From the NCBI GenBank assembly GCA_031551145.1, contig JAVBNZ010000007.1:1-64000 (forward strand): a DNA stretch of 64,000 nucleotides, read 5' to 3'. The stretch is from WRKB01 sp031551145. GTDB lineage: Bacteria > Desulfobacterota > Desulfovibrionia > Desulfovibrionales > Desulfovibrionaceae. A program made the position numbers and the translations under genes. The notes beneath the pieces were generated by a model. That model was not told where the DNA came from and made no database searches. It saw nothing but the letters and a program-made list of their open reading frames with translations. The stretch's first letter is position 1. Each line of letters opens with the position of its first letter. Shown piece after piece: positions 39,627 to 48,321 of the stretch.

Positions 39627-41744
39627 ATGAAACGTATCATGTTGATCCTCTTGACCGTCATTCTCCTGGCGGTGGTCGGCGCGGTGGTGGCTGTTATGCG
39701 CCTGGATGCGCAAAGCGTGCGCGATCAGGTGGCCGAAGCGGTGCGCGGGGCCACAGGCAAACCTCTGGTGATACAGGAAATGCCTTCCCTGTCCCTTGTG
39801 CCGTTGGGCGTCAAGTTCGGCGCGGCCTATTGGGGGTTGAGCCCCGAAGGCAAGGCCGATCCGGCGGGCGGTGTTTCCGCCTCGGTCAAGAGCGGCCAGG
39901 TGAGCGTGCAGTTCATGCCCCTGCTTTCCGGCCGCATTGTGGTGGACGAAGTGCGGCTGGACAGCCCGGACATCCGTGTGCTCCCTTCCAGAGAAGCTCC
40001 CAAGGCTGTGGGGAAAACGCCTGAAAGCGCGGCCAAAACGCCTCCCGGGCAGGGACCCATTCCCTCCTCGTTGGAAATAGACACCCTGGCCATCACCAAC
40101 GGCGCGGTGTATCTGGAACTGACCCCCGGTCAGAGCCTGCGTCTGTCCAAGCTCAACGTGACCTTGAACAACCTCAAGCCCGGCGCGGAAATGCGCCTGG
40201 ATCTCTCCACCGATCTCGCGGCCTCGAAACCCGCGCTGGATGCCGCGCTTACGCTGAAGGCCAAGGGAAAGCTGGAGGCGAATCGTTGCGATCTGCGCGA
40301 ATTTTCGGCCAAGTTTACGCCGCGTTCCGGCATAATTCCGGCCGCTGCCGGCGTTATCGCGCTCGACGCGCAGGCCGTCTATGATTTCACCGCGGAAAAA
40401 GCCGCCCCGGCCCTGCTGAAGCTGGCCGTCCAGGGCAGCACGGTGGAGCTTTCCGGTGAAGCGGATGCCAAGGCGGCGGCCTTCAACGGCAGGATCAAGC
40501 TGGATACGCAGCCCCGCAAGCTGGCCCAGGCCTTCGGGCAGACCCTGCCGCTGAAAAGGGGGCTGGAAAGCTTCAAGCTCCAGACCCCGCTGACGGCCAA
40601 CGCGCAGATGGTGAACCTCGGCGCGATCCAGGGCATGCTCGACAGCACGGGTATCGAGGGCAAACTGGCCTGCGACTTGAACAGGACGCATATTTCCGGC
40701 AACCTCAAATTCGGCGCGCTGGACGTGGACGCGCTTACGGCTTCCGCAACGCCGCTCCTGCCCCCGCTCCTGCCGTTGACGCCGGAGGCCCTTGCCGAAC
40801 ACGTTGCGCGCCTGCTCGCGCCCGACGAGGCCCTGGCCGCATCCCCCAGGCCGCAGCAAAGGGCGCAGCAAAAGACGCAGCAGCCCCCGGCCCAACAACA
40901 GCCGGCGGCCGTGCAGAGCCGCCCGGCGTCCGGCGGCTTGCCCTCGGTGGATCTGGATCTTGCCGCGGCTTCGATAACGGCCGCCAAACTCCAGTTCAAG
41001 GACATCCGCGCCAAGGTGCGCGGCCAGGGCGTATACCACATCGAGCCCCTGACCCTCACCCTGGGCACGGGCGGCAGCGTGAACCTGAACATCAGCCTGG
41101 ACGCCGCTTCCATGCAGGCCGGCGTTTCCGGCAAAATCAGCAACGTGGCCGTCGGCCCGCTTATGCAGGCCATGCAGGGCAAGCGCCCGGTGGACGGCAC
41201 GGCCGACGTCAATCTGGAAACGCTCACCTGCGCGGCAAGCTCCGCCAAGGCGGCCCAGGCGAGTCTTTCCGGCAGAGGACTGGCCACGGTGCGCGGCATC
41301 GTGCTGAACGGGGTTTCCATTCTGCCCAAAGACGCTCCGGCCGGCCTGGGCAGTCCGCCCACGCATTTCGAGCAGCTTACCGTGCCTTTCACGGCTTCAA
41401 GCGGTATAGTCAATCTGGCGCCGGTCACCCTGAGTTCTCCCACCCTGAACGCCAAGGGCCAGGGCGTGGTGCGTCTGCCGCAGGAAAATGTGGATTTCAC
41501 GGCGGATATCTCCCTGCTTAAACTCACGATTCCCGTCGTGGTTTCCGGGCCGTTCAGTTCGGTTTCCTACGGGCTGGACGGCAGACGCGCCCTGGAGGGG
41601 CTGGCCAAAAGCCCCGGCGCGCTTATGGATACGGCCCGCGATCTGGGCGTGACCGGCTCGCAGAAGGCGGGCGGCGCGAGACAGAAGGCCGGCGGCGCCG
41701 CGCAGGATCTGGGCAAGGCCGTGAAAGGTCTGCTGGGCCGCTGA
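39627..41744 (+). CDS. AsmA-family protein
   Basis: The 705-residue protein has one N-terminal membrane anchor (RIMLILLTVILLAVVGAVVAVM) and a long periplasmic part rich in beta strands. It matches AsmA: GKPLVIQEMPSLSLVPLGVKFG near the start and LNAKGQGVVRLPQENVDFTADISLLKLTIPVVVSGPFSSVSYGLD near the end. A Gln/Pro/Ala-rich linker (PRPQQRAQQKTQQPPAQQQ) separates two beta-rich halves at about 415-435. AsmA proteins are linked to phospholipid transport to the outer membrane and to its assembly. It is transcribed alone, divergent from cobQ. Confidence 0.85.
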   Translation: MKRIMLILLTVILLAVVGAVVAVMRLDAQSVRDQVAEAVRGATGKPLVIQEMPSLSLVPLGVKFGAAYWGLSPEGKADPAGGVSASVKSGQVSVQFMPLLSGRIVVDEVRLDSPDIRVLPSREAPKAVGKTPESAAKTPPGQGPIPSSLEIDTLAITNGAVYLELTPGQSLRLSKLNVTLNNLKPGAEMRLDLSTDLAASKPALDAALTLKAKGKLEANRCDLREFSAKFTPRSGIIPAAAGVIALDAQAVYDFTAEKAAPALLKLAVQGSTVELSGEADAKAAAFNGRIKLDTQPRKLAQAFGQTLPLKRGLESFKLQTPLTANAQMVNLGAIQGMLDSTGIEGKLACDLNRTHISGNLKFGALDVDALTASATPLLPPLLPLTPEALAEHVARLLAPDEALAASPRPQQRAQQKTQQPPAQQQPAAVQSRPASGGLPSVDLDLAAASITAAKLQFKDIRAKVRGQGVYHIEPLTLTLGTGGSVNLNISLDAASMQAGVSGKISNVAVGPLMQAMQGKRPVDGTADVNLETLTCAASSAKAAQASLSGRGLATVRGIVLNGVSILPKDAPAGLGSPPTHFEQLTVPFTASSGIVNLAPVTLSSPTLNAKGQGVVRLPQENVDFTADISLLKLTIPVVVSGPFSSVSYGLDGRRALEGLAKSPGALMDTARDLGVTGSQKAGGARQKAGGAAQDLGKAVKGLLGR

Positions 41745-41849
41745 AAAAAAGAGATGTTTTGCGGGGATATTACGGAAAAATCCCCGTCGTAAAAGAGGTT
41801 CGGGGCGGACGCCGTTCCGTTGCGACACTATTTCAGGTGCAAAATGCTA

Positions 41850-41876
41850 TAAAGATTTTCGGCGCTTGTACGATAT
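41850..41876 (+). promoter_or_regulatory. Sigma-28 (FliA)-like promoter for motAB
   Basis: TAAAGATT, 11 bases, then TACGATAT. The known sigma-28 consensus is TAAAGTTT-N11-GCCGATAA; the first box matches 7 of 8 and the core CGATA of the second is kept. It lies in the 330-base gap before motA, whose other content is a hairpin at 41881 and no visible gene. Confidence 0.6.
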
Positions 41877-41880
41877 ATTA

Positions 41881-41907
41881 CCGGGAGCGCAATTTTTTGC
41901 GCTCCGG
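41881..41907 (+). other. Strong hairpin in the motA leader
   Basis: CCGGGAGCGCAA pairs with TTGCGCTCCGG around a TTTT loop, directly after the sigma-28-like promoter. If that promoter is used, the mRNA begins with or close to this stem. It may protect the 5' end, or it may instead terminate read-through from asmA. Confidence 0.55.
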
Positions 41908-42074
41908 TGAAGGCGGAGCCGGCTCAAACCGTGTTTTGAGCGCGGCGCTTTTGGGATGCAAGAGTTGAAAACATTTTGGGACTCCGTAATGCACAGTTGT
42001 GTTCATTTCGTTGTCCGCCCGGAACGCGCGCCTCGGGAGGCGCCTTTCCGCAACCATGAAACAAGTGCCTGCCC

Positions 42075-42923
42075 ATGTATATATTTATAGGCCTCGGAAT
42101 CGTGATTGCCTCTGTGTGCGGGGGCTACATGCTGGCCAGGGGGGATTTCGCCATCCTGCTCCAGCCGGCGGAACTCATCATCATCCTCGGCTGCGGCCTG
42201 GGGGCGTTTTTCGGTTCCCAGACCAAGTACACGTTCAGCCTGATTGTGGGCAGCATCAAGCACATCTTCGGCGATCCGGGCTCCAGCAAGGGCAAATATC
42301 TTGAAACACTCGCGCTTTTGTATTCTCTTTTTTCCAAGATGCACCGCGAAGGGGTGATCAGCATTGAAGGCGATATCGAACGCCCGGAATCCAGCCCCAT
42401 TTTCAGCAAATATCCCTCCATCTCGTCCAAGAAAAAGACCGTGAACTTCATCGGCGACACCCTGCGCGTGTATCTGACCACGGGCGACCCGGCCGATATC
42501 GACAGCCTGATGACCGTGGACATGGCCACCATGCACGAGGAAGAGATGATTCCCGCCCACGGGGTCAGCCACATGGCGGAATCCCTGCCGGGCATGGGCA
42601 TTGTGGCCGCCGTGCTCGGCGTGGTGCTCACCATGGGCAAGATCAACGAACCGCCCGAAGTGCTCGGCCATTACATCGCGGCGGCGCTTGTGGGCACCTT
42701 TATCGGTATTTTGTTCTGCTACGGCATTTTCGGCCCCATGGGCGCCAAGCTGGAAAACTACGCCCACGAAGAGCATTTTTACTACAATTCGATCAAGGAA
42801 GCCGTGGCGGCCGCCATTCGCGGCTGTACGCCGCTTATCGCCGTGGAATACGGCAGACGCGCCATTCCCTATCCCTACCGTCCCAACTTCGCGGAAATGG
42901 AAGAGCGCCTCAAGAGCGGCTAG
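42075..42923 (+). CDS. motA: Flagellar motor stator protein MotA
   Basis: The 282-residue protein has four membrane segments and the MotA pattern: start YIFIGLGIVIASVCGGYMLARG, a cytoplasmic region after residue 60, HGVSHMAESLPGMGIVAAVLGVVLTMG (TM3 with the conserved Pro), and ALVGTFIGILFCYGIFGPMG (TM4). With MotB it forms the ion channel that turns the flagellum. The next gene, motB, starts 22 bases later. The promoter region upstream is sigma-28-like, which fits late flagellar control. Confidence 0.93.
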   Translation: MYIFIGLGIVIASVCGGYMLARGDFAILLQPAELIIILGCGLGAFFGSQTKYTFSLIVGSIKHIFGDPGSSKGKYLETLALLYSLFSKMHREGVISIEGDIERPESSPIFSKYPSISSKKKTVNFIGDTLRVYLTTGDPADIDSLMTVDMATMHEEEMIPAHGVSHMAESLPGMGIVAAVLGVVLTMGKINEPPEVLGHYIAAALVGTFIGILFCYGIFGPMGAKLENYAHEEHFYYNSIKEAVAAAIRGCTPLIAVEYGRRAIPYPYRPNFAEMEERLKSG

Positions 42924-42945
42924 CCCGCGTAAGTGAGGGATTATT

Positions 42946-43656
42946 ATGGGCAGTGCATGGAAAGTGGCCTACGCCGACTTTGTGACGGCGATGATGGCCT
43001 TTTTTCTCCTGATGTGGATTTTGAACATGACCCCGCCGGAAACGAAGGCCGGGCTTTCGGCGTATTTTTCGGGCGACCGGGCCATGGAAACCTCGAGCAG
43101 CTCGCCGATCTCCAACAACCCCTTCATTCAGCACACCGACAAAATCGACACGCGGGAATTCAAAATTTCCGAAGTGGAAAAAAACCATTACGCCATTGCG
43201 CAAAAACTGCGCCAGATGCTGATGGCCGACGCCGTGCCCCAGAGCGCCACGGGCATCAGCGCGGATGACGTGGGCGTGCAGTTGCGCATCAACTCCGACA
43301 TCATGTTCAAGCCCGGCACGGCCGAGCTTGCGCCCGGCGCGGAAAAACCCCTGAAGGACGTGATTGCCGTGCTCAGGGAATACAATCTCTACCTCGTTGT
43401 GCGCGGGCATGCCGACAACGAGGAGGTGCGCCCCCCTTACCCCTCGACCTGGGAGCTTTCGGGCGCGCGCGCGGCCGCGGTGCTGCGCTACCTTGTCGAA
43501 ACGGGCAAAATAAAGGCCACCCGCCTGCGGGGCATAGCTTACGGCGACACCCGTCCCGTGGAGCCGGGCGTGGACGAGGCCGCCAAGGAAAAGAACCGCC
43601 GCGTGGAGTTTTATTTCCACAGGCCGGAGGTCATGTCCTACAGCGTGGTGTACTGA
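42946..43656 (+). CDS. motB: Flagellar motor stator protein MotB
   Basis: The 236-residue protein has one N-terminal membrane segment with the essential aspartate (KVAYADFVTAMMAFFLLMWIL, D11) and a C-terminal OmpA-like peptidoglycan-binding domain (FKPGTAELAPGAEKPLKDVIAVL, VVRGHADNEE, LSGARAAAVLRYLVETG, KEKNRRVEFYF). The cytoplasmic tail before the membrane segment is only about six residues, while MotB of this type usually has 15-25 basic residues there. Ribosome site GTGAGG supports this start. The plug region after the membrane segment is present. Confidence 0.92.
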   Translation: MGSAWKVAYADFVTAMMAFFLLMWILNMTPPETKAGLSAYFSGDRAMETSSSSPISNNPFIQHTDKIDTREFKISEVEKNHYAIAQKLRQMLMADAVPQSATGISADDVGVQLRINSDIMFKPGTAELAPGAEKPLKDVIAVLREYNLYLVVRGHADNEEVRPPYPSTWELSGARAAAVLRYLVETGKIKATRLRGIAYGDTRPVEPGVDEAAKEKNRRVEFYFHRPEVMSYSVVY

Positions 43657-43719
43657 TCCCATACATGAGGATGCATCGCGGGCTATTGTATCTTTTTCAC
43701 GCTGTTGCTATTTTGCCCC

Positions 43720-45141
43720 ATGCACGCCACGCACGCGGAACAACGAGCAAGGCAGGGCCTTGCCGCCCGTTACGGCCGGAGGTGGATCCTTCCGGCCTGT
43801 GACGCTCTCACCCTTGCGGGCAGTTTCTGGCTGCTTGTTCTGCTGCGCAAGTTTTTTTTCCCCATCCTCCCTCTGGAACATTATGTGGGCCTTACGCCCG
43901 CGTTGCTGATCGCGCCTCTGTTCGGGCTGGCGCTGGGCAGTTGCCAGCGTATCGCCCTGCCTCCCCAGCGCGAGTTGAAAGCTCTGTCCCTGGCCACCAC
44001 GCTGGGCTTTGCCGCGATTTTGATCCTCATTTTCGCCACCAAGAGCGGGGAGGAGTATTCCCGCACGGCCATCATGGGAGCCTGGCTGCTCAGTTTGTTC
44101 ACCGTTCCGATCGTACGGGGCCGGGTACGCCACCGGTTGTGCCGCCTGCCCTGGTGGAGTTCGCCCCTCATCCTCATCGGCCGGGAAGGCGCGAACGAGA
44201 TGTGGGCGGATATAGAGCGCCACCCGGAACGCGGCCTGCGCCCGGTCGCGCGCCTGGACGAACCCTTCATCAACGGCGAACTGCATCCCGATCTCGCCGC
44301 ATGGGCCGCAACCCGGCCCGAGGCCATGGTGCTGGCGCTGCCCGACGCCGCCGCGGCGCTCGAACCCCGGAATGAGGAGGAGGCCCCCCCGCTGCTGCAA
44401 CTGGCCCGCCGCTTCAGCGGGGTGTTGCTGGTGCCGCCCGTGATAGCGCATAATCCCTTCATCTGGTTTACGCCGCGCGATCTGGGCAACAGCGTGGCTC
44501 TGCTTGTGCGGCAGAACCTGCACGACAGCCGCCGGCTGCTGCTCAAACGTATCCTCGATCTGGCGATTATCGCGCTTTGCGCCGTTCCCCTGCTGCTTCT
44601 GGGCGGCGTGATCGCCCTGTGCATCAAGTGGGACAGCCCCGGCCCCGTTATTTACCGCCAGGAGCGCATAGGGCGAGGCGGCCGGCGCATGCGGGTGTGC
44701 AAGTTCAGGACGATGGTGCGCGACGCGGACGCGGTGCTTGCGCGGCGCCTGAGAGAGGACGAGGAGCTGCGCCGGGAATGGGAGCGGGATCAGAAGCTGA
44801 AGAACGATCCCCGCATTACCCGCGTGGGCGCGTTTTTGCGCCGGGTAAGCCTGGACGAGCTGCCGCAGCTCTGGAACGTGCTGTGGGGGGAAATGAGTCT
44901 GGTGGGCCCTCGTCCCATTGTGGAGGGCGAGGTGGAAAAATACCGCCACGTCTTTGAGGAATATCTGCGGGTCAGGCCCGGTCTTACGGGCCTGTGGCAG
45001 ATTTCCGGCCGCAACGATACAAGCTATGCCGAGCGCGTACGCCTCGACCAATACTATGTCAGCAACTGGTCGGTGTGGTTCGATATCTGGATACTGGCGC
45101 GCACGGTGCCGGTGGTGTTGTCCGGCCGGGGCGCGTATTAA
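43720..45141 (+). CDS. WbaP-type polyprenyl-phosphate sugar-1-phosphate transferase
   Basis: The 473-residue protein has four N-terminal membrane segments (to about 145), a Rossmann-like middle region (CoA-binding-like; LILIGREGANEMWADIERHPE), a fifth membrane segment (about 285-305) and the catalytic C-terminal domain with KWDSPGPVIYRQERIGRGGRRMRVCKFRTM, DPRITRVGAFLRRVSLDELPQLWNVL and GEMSLVGPRP. It starts assembly of a repeat unit for capsule or O-antigen on undecaprenyl phosphate. The sugar is probably galactose or glucose, by family. I used the ATG at 43720; a TTG 15 bases earlier is possible. Its stop shares TTAA with the convergent gene. Confidence 0.88.
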   Translation: MHATHAEQRARQGLAARYGRRWILPACDALTLAGSFWLLVLLRKFFFPILPLEHYVGLTPALLIAPLFGLALGSCQRIALPPQRELKALSLATTLGFAAILILIFATKSGEEYSRTAIMGAWLLSLFTVPIVRGRVRHRLCRLPWWSSPLILIGREGANEMWADIERHPERGLRPVARLDEPFINGELHPDLAAWAATRPEAMVLALPDAAAALEPRNEEEAPPLLQLARRFSGVLLVPPVIAHNPFIWFTPRDLGNSVALLVRQNLHDSRRLLLKRILDLAIIALCAVPLLLLGGVIALCIKWDSPGPVIYRQERIGRGGRRMRVCKFRTMVRDADAVLARRLREDEELRREWERDQKLKNDPRITRVGAFLRRVSLDELPQLWNVLWGEMSLVGPRPIVEGEVEKYRHVFEEYLRVRPGLTGLWQISGRNDTSYAERVRLDQYYVSNWSVWFDIWILARTVPVVLSGRGAY

Positions 45142-47174
45142 TCGGAATCCGCGTAGCGCGTGCGGATTGCCGCGATAACATCCTGAATTTCCAGAAAGCG
45201 TTCCACAATTTCCGGATCAAAGTGCGCGCCCGCCTCTTCCCTGATGATGCTGAGCGCCTTGTCGTCATTCCAGGCCTCCTTGTAGCAGCGGCGGGAGACC
45301 AGCGCGTCGTACACGTCGGCCACCGCCACGATGCGCGCCGTCAGGGGAATGTCTTCTCCGCTCAGAACAGGATGATCGTCCGAGCCGGTATATCCCTGCC
45401 CGTTCCATTTCTGGTGGTGGTGCAGGGCTATTTCGCGCGCCGCAGCATCCACATCCATGCTCAGGTTGACGAAAAGTCCGGCTCCCATGGCGCTGTGGCG
45501 CTCCATGGCCCGGCGTTCGTCGGCATCGAGTTTGCCCGGCTTTTTCAGCACCGCGTCGGGTATGCCCACCTTGCCTATGTCGTGCAGCATGGCGGCCAGG
45601 CGTATGCGGTCCTTGGCGCGTTTGAGTTGTTCGGGCTCCACTTTTCTGTGTTCGGCCCAGCGGTGATAGATTTCAGCCGCGTACGCGCCCACGCGCTGTA
45701 CATGGCTTGCTGTTTCGCGCGGGTCGTGCAGGGCGGAAATGCGCACCATGCGCAGAATGAGTTCGTGCGCCATAAGCCCGCGTTCCACGGCTTCCACCGC
45801 GATCTGGGCCAGGCGTTCCAGACTGGGCAGCATTTCCGGGGAAAAGGGCACGATGCCGCCCTCGTCGTCCTGGCTGTTGATGAGCTGGAGCACGCCCTGC
45901 ACTTTGCCGTGGCGGTCGGCCAACGGCAGGGTGAGCATGGACACGGTGCGGTAGCCGGTGGCGTTGTCGAAGGCGGGATTGAAGGCATAGGGCACGTCCG
46001 GCTCCAACCTGCGCACGTCGTGCAGGTTGAGCGTCTTTTTCGTGCTTGCCGCGTAGCCGGAAATCGAGTGCGTGTCGATGGGCATGCTCGCCCTGGCGTA
46101 GAGGTGCTTGTTGACCGCCGAGCCGGGAAAGAGCGTGTCGTTCTGGGTATGGGCGAAGTGGAGCATGCCGTTTTCCACGAGGTAGACCGTGCCGGCGTCG
46201 GCCCTGCTCAGGTGCCGGGCCTCGTGCAGCACGCTGTCGAGGATCATGCCCACGTCGTTGTATTGGGCGGTAAGGCTGCTGAAGTCGCACAGCCGGCATT
46301 CGTCCTGAGAGAAGACGCGCTCGGGCGGCTGCGTTTTCTCCTTGCCGAGGAGCATGCCCTCCTGGGCAATTTCGATGTGCAGGGCCAGATCGGAGAAGCG
46401 ATCGCGCAACCGCGCGCGGTGCAGGTCGAGTTCCCCATCCGTGCGGGTGGGGCTGTGGTGCGTGATGATCAGGCGTTTTACGCCGGTGCGGGCCAGCTGC
46501 TCCGGCCAGGATTCCATGGAGGAATGCCCCCAGAAGCGGTATCTGGGATATTCCTCGGCCGTGTACTGCCCGTCCGCCAGCACCACGTCGCAGCCGGCGA
46601 GCATGGAATAGAGCGGAGACTGGAGGGACTGCGAGGGATCGCCGCTGTTTTCATGGTCGCCGGTGAAGGCGAAGGACCAGCCGTCCGCCGTGATGCGGTA
46701 GGCCACGCAGGAGCCGGGATGGTTGGTGGGCCGGGTTTCCACCGTGGCCGTGCCGATTTTGAAGCTTGCCCCGGCCGTGAGGTTGAGCACCTGAGGCGGC
46801 TTGGCCATTTCTCCGAATTTCAGCGGAAAGTGCCGGCCGTCAAAAAGATGGGCCAGGCTTTCGCGTATGCTGCCGTCGCCGGGCGCGAGCGCCCCCCAGA
46901 TTGTGATGGGTCTGCGGGGATCGAAAAGCGGCGAAAAAAAAGGCAGTCCCTGAATGTGATCCCAGTGCCGATGGGTGAGCAGAATGGTGCAGGGGGCGGG
47001 CTCTTCGTGCATCATGCGTTCGCCCAGCGCGCGCAGGCCTGTGCCGGCATCGAGAATGATCCGCTCCCCCGCATCCGTCATGATCTCGATGCAGGTGGTG
47101 TGCCCGCCGAAACGCAGAGTGTCCGGGGAAGAAACGGGAACCGAACCCCGCACTCCCCATAAGCGTACTTCCAT
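45138..47174 (-). CDS. Metallo-beta-lactamase-fold, GAF and HD-GYP fusion protein
   Basis: The 678-residue protein has three parts. Residues 1-265 are an MBL-fold domain (LTHRHWDHIQGLPFF; TNHPGSC; FTGDHE; ITHHS) of the phosphodiesterase-like group. Residues about 310-460 are a GAF domain (DSVLHEARHLSRADAGTVYLV; VLQLINSQDDEGGIVPFS). The rest is an HD-GYP domain (MLHDIGKVGIPDAVLKKPGKL; HHHQKWNGQGY; DVYDALVSRRCYK) that should cut cyclic di-GMP; the GYP triad here reads GYT. The fusion suggests a two-enzyme regulator of nucleotide signals. It lies 12 bases after the wbpP-like gene and is probably co-transcribed. Confidence 0.85.
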   Translation of the reverse strand: MEVRLWGVRGSVPVSSPDTLRFGGHTTCIEIMTDAGERIILDAGTGLRALGERMMHEEPAPCTILLTHRHWDHIQGLPFFSPLFDPRRPITIWGALAPGDGSIRESLAHLFDGRHFPLKFGEMAKPPQVLNLTAGASFKIGTATVETRPTNHPGSCVAYRITADGWSFAFTGDHENSGDPSQSLQSPLYSMLAGCDVVLADGQYTAEEYPRYRFWGHSSMESWPEQLARTGVKRLIITHHSPTRTDGELDLHRARLRDRFSDLALHIEIAQEGMLLGKEKTQPPERVFSQDECRLCDFSSLTAQYNDVGMILDSVLHEARHLSRADAGTVYLVENGMLHFAHTQNDTLFPGSAVNKHLYARASMPIDTHSISGYAASTKKTLNLHDVRRLEPDVPYAFNPAFDNATGYRTVSMLTLPLADRHGKVQGVLQLINSQDDEGGIVPFSPEMLPSLERLAQIAVEAVERGLMAHELILRMVRISALHDPRETASHVQRVGAYAAEIYHRWAEHRKVEPEQLKRAKDRIRLAAMLHDIGKVGIPDAVLKKPGKLDADERRAMERHSAMGAGLFVNLSMDVDAAAREIALHHHQKWNGQGYTGSDDHPVLSGEDIPLTARIVAVADVYDALVSRRCYKEAWNDDKALSIIREEAGAHFDPEIVERFLEIQDVIAAIRTRYADSD

Positions 47175-47186
47175 TATCCCCGTTCC

Positions 47187-48209
47187 TTACAGATTCGCGG
47201 CGTACCAGTCACCCGCCAGGCGCAGGCCCCGGCGCACGTCTATGGCCGGATCATAGCCCAGCAGGGTTTGAGCCCGGCTTATGTCGGCCAGGGAGTGGCG
47301 CACGTCTCCCGGTCGGAAATCCCGGTGTTCGACTTCGGCCTTCGCGGCCTCGGGCCTGTGGCGCGTCACTTCCTCGCGGATCAGCGCGAACAGTTCGTTC
47401 AAGGTGGTGCGCTGCCCGAAGGCCACGTTGTACACCTTGTCGCGCCCCTCCGCCGGGGCGTGGGCCGCCAGCAGGTTGGCCCGCACAACGTTGTCGATAT
47501 AGCAGAAGTCGCGGCTGGTTTCGCCGTCGCCGTTCACATAGATTTGTTCGTCCTTCAAAAGCCCGGCGAACCACTGGGGAATCACCGCCGCATACGCCCC
47601 GAAAGGATCCTGGCGTTGCCCGAACACGTTGAAATAGCGCAGTCCCACGCAGGCAAAGCCGTAGGCCCGCGCGAACACGTCGGCGTACAGTTCGTTGACG
47701 TACTTGGTCACGGCGTAGGGCGAAAGCGGCTTGCCGATGCGGTCTTCCTGCTTGGGCAGAGTGGGCTCGTCGCCGTAGGTGGAACTGGAGGCGGCGTAGA
47801 CAAAGCTTTTTACCCCGGCATCCCTGGCGGCGACCAGCATGTTCAGGAAGCCGTCGATGTTGCAGCTGTTGGAGAGCAGGGGATCGTCCAGCGACCGCGG
47901 CACCGAACCCAGGGCCGCCTCGTGCAGCACAAAATCCGCGCCCGCGCAGGCTTCGCGGCAGGCGTCGAGGTCGCGGATGTCGCCTTCAATGAAATGAAAC
48001 TGTTGCCGGCGCTCTTCTCCGACCAGGTCGCGCACCATGTCCAGGTTCTTCCGGTAGCCGGTGAGAAAATTGTCGAGCCCGGTCACTCGCTGGCCGTGCA
48101 TAAGCAGCGTTTCCACCAGGTTGGAGCCTATAAAGCCGGCCGCGCCCGTTACAAGCCAGGTGCGGGGTTGCTGTTCCATTTCGCGGAGCAGATCTTCATA
48201 TCGGGACAT
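47187..48209 (-). CDS. wbpP: NAD-dependent sugar epimerase (WbpP/TviC-like)
   Basis: The 340-residue SDR-type epimerase has TWLVTGAAGFIGSNLVE for NAD binding, FIEGDIRD, the active-site SSSTYGD...SPYAVTKYVNE (YxxxK) and ETSRDFCYIDNVVRANLLA. The 15-residue N-terminal lead before the Rossmann strand and the GSVPRSLDDPLLSN segment are typical of the UDP-GlcNAc/GalNAc 4-epimerase group (WbpP, TviC). It would make UDP-GalNAc-type donors for surface polysaccharide. A good promoter precedes it on the minus strand. Confidence 0.85.
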   Translation of the reverse strand: MSRYEDLLREMEQQPRTWLVTGAAGFIGSNLVETLLMHGQRVTGLDNFLTGYRKNLDMVRDLVGEERRQQFHFIEGDIRDLDACREACAGADFVLHEAALGSVPRSLDDPLLSNSCNIDGFLNMLVAARDAGVKSFVYAASSSTYGDEPTLPKQEDRIGKPLSPYAVTKYVNELYADVFARAYGFACVGLRYFNVFGQRQDPFGAYAAVIPQWFAGLLKDEQIYVNGDGETSRDFCYIDNVVRANLLAAHAPAEGRDKVYNVAFGQRTTLNELFALIREEVTRHRPEAAKAEVEHRDFRPGDVRHSLADISRAQTLLGYDPAIDVRRGLRLAGDWYAANL

Positions 48210-48248
48210 GCGTGTTCCAGTGTTTGGGGGTGACCGGCATATTTCACA

Positions 48249-48277
48249 ATACTAGCCCGCAGCCTTGAAACTGTAAA
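48249..48277 (-). promoter_or_regulatory. Sigma-70-like promoter for wbpP-like gene
   Basis: On the minus strand TTTACA, 17 bases, TAGTAT, placed so that transcription would start about 33 bases before the ATG at 48209. Confidence 0.6.
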
Positions 48278-48321
48278 GCGCGCGGGTCGGTTTGCGCCTC
48301 CCCGCGTACAGCGGCGGTGCG

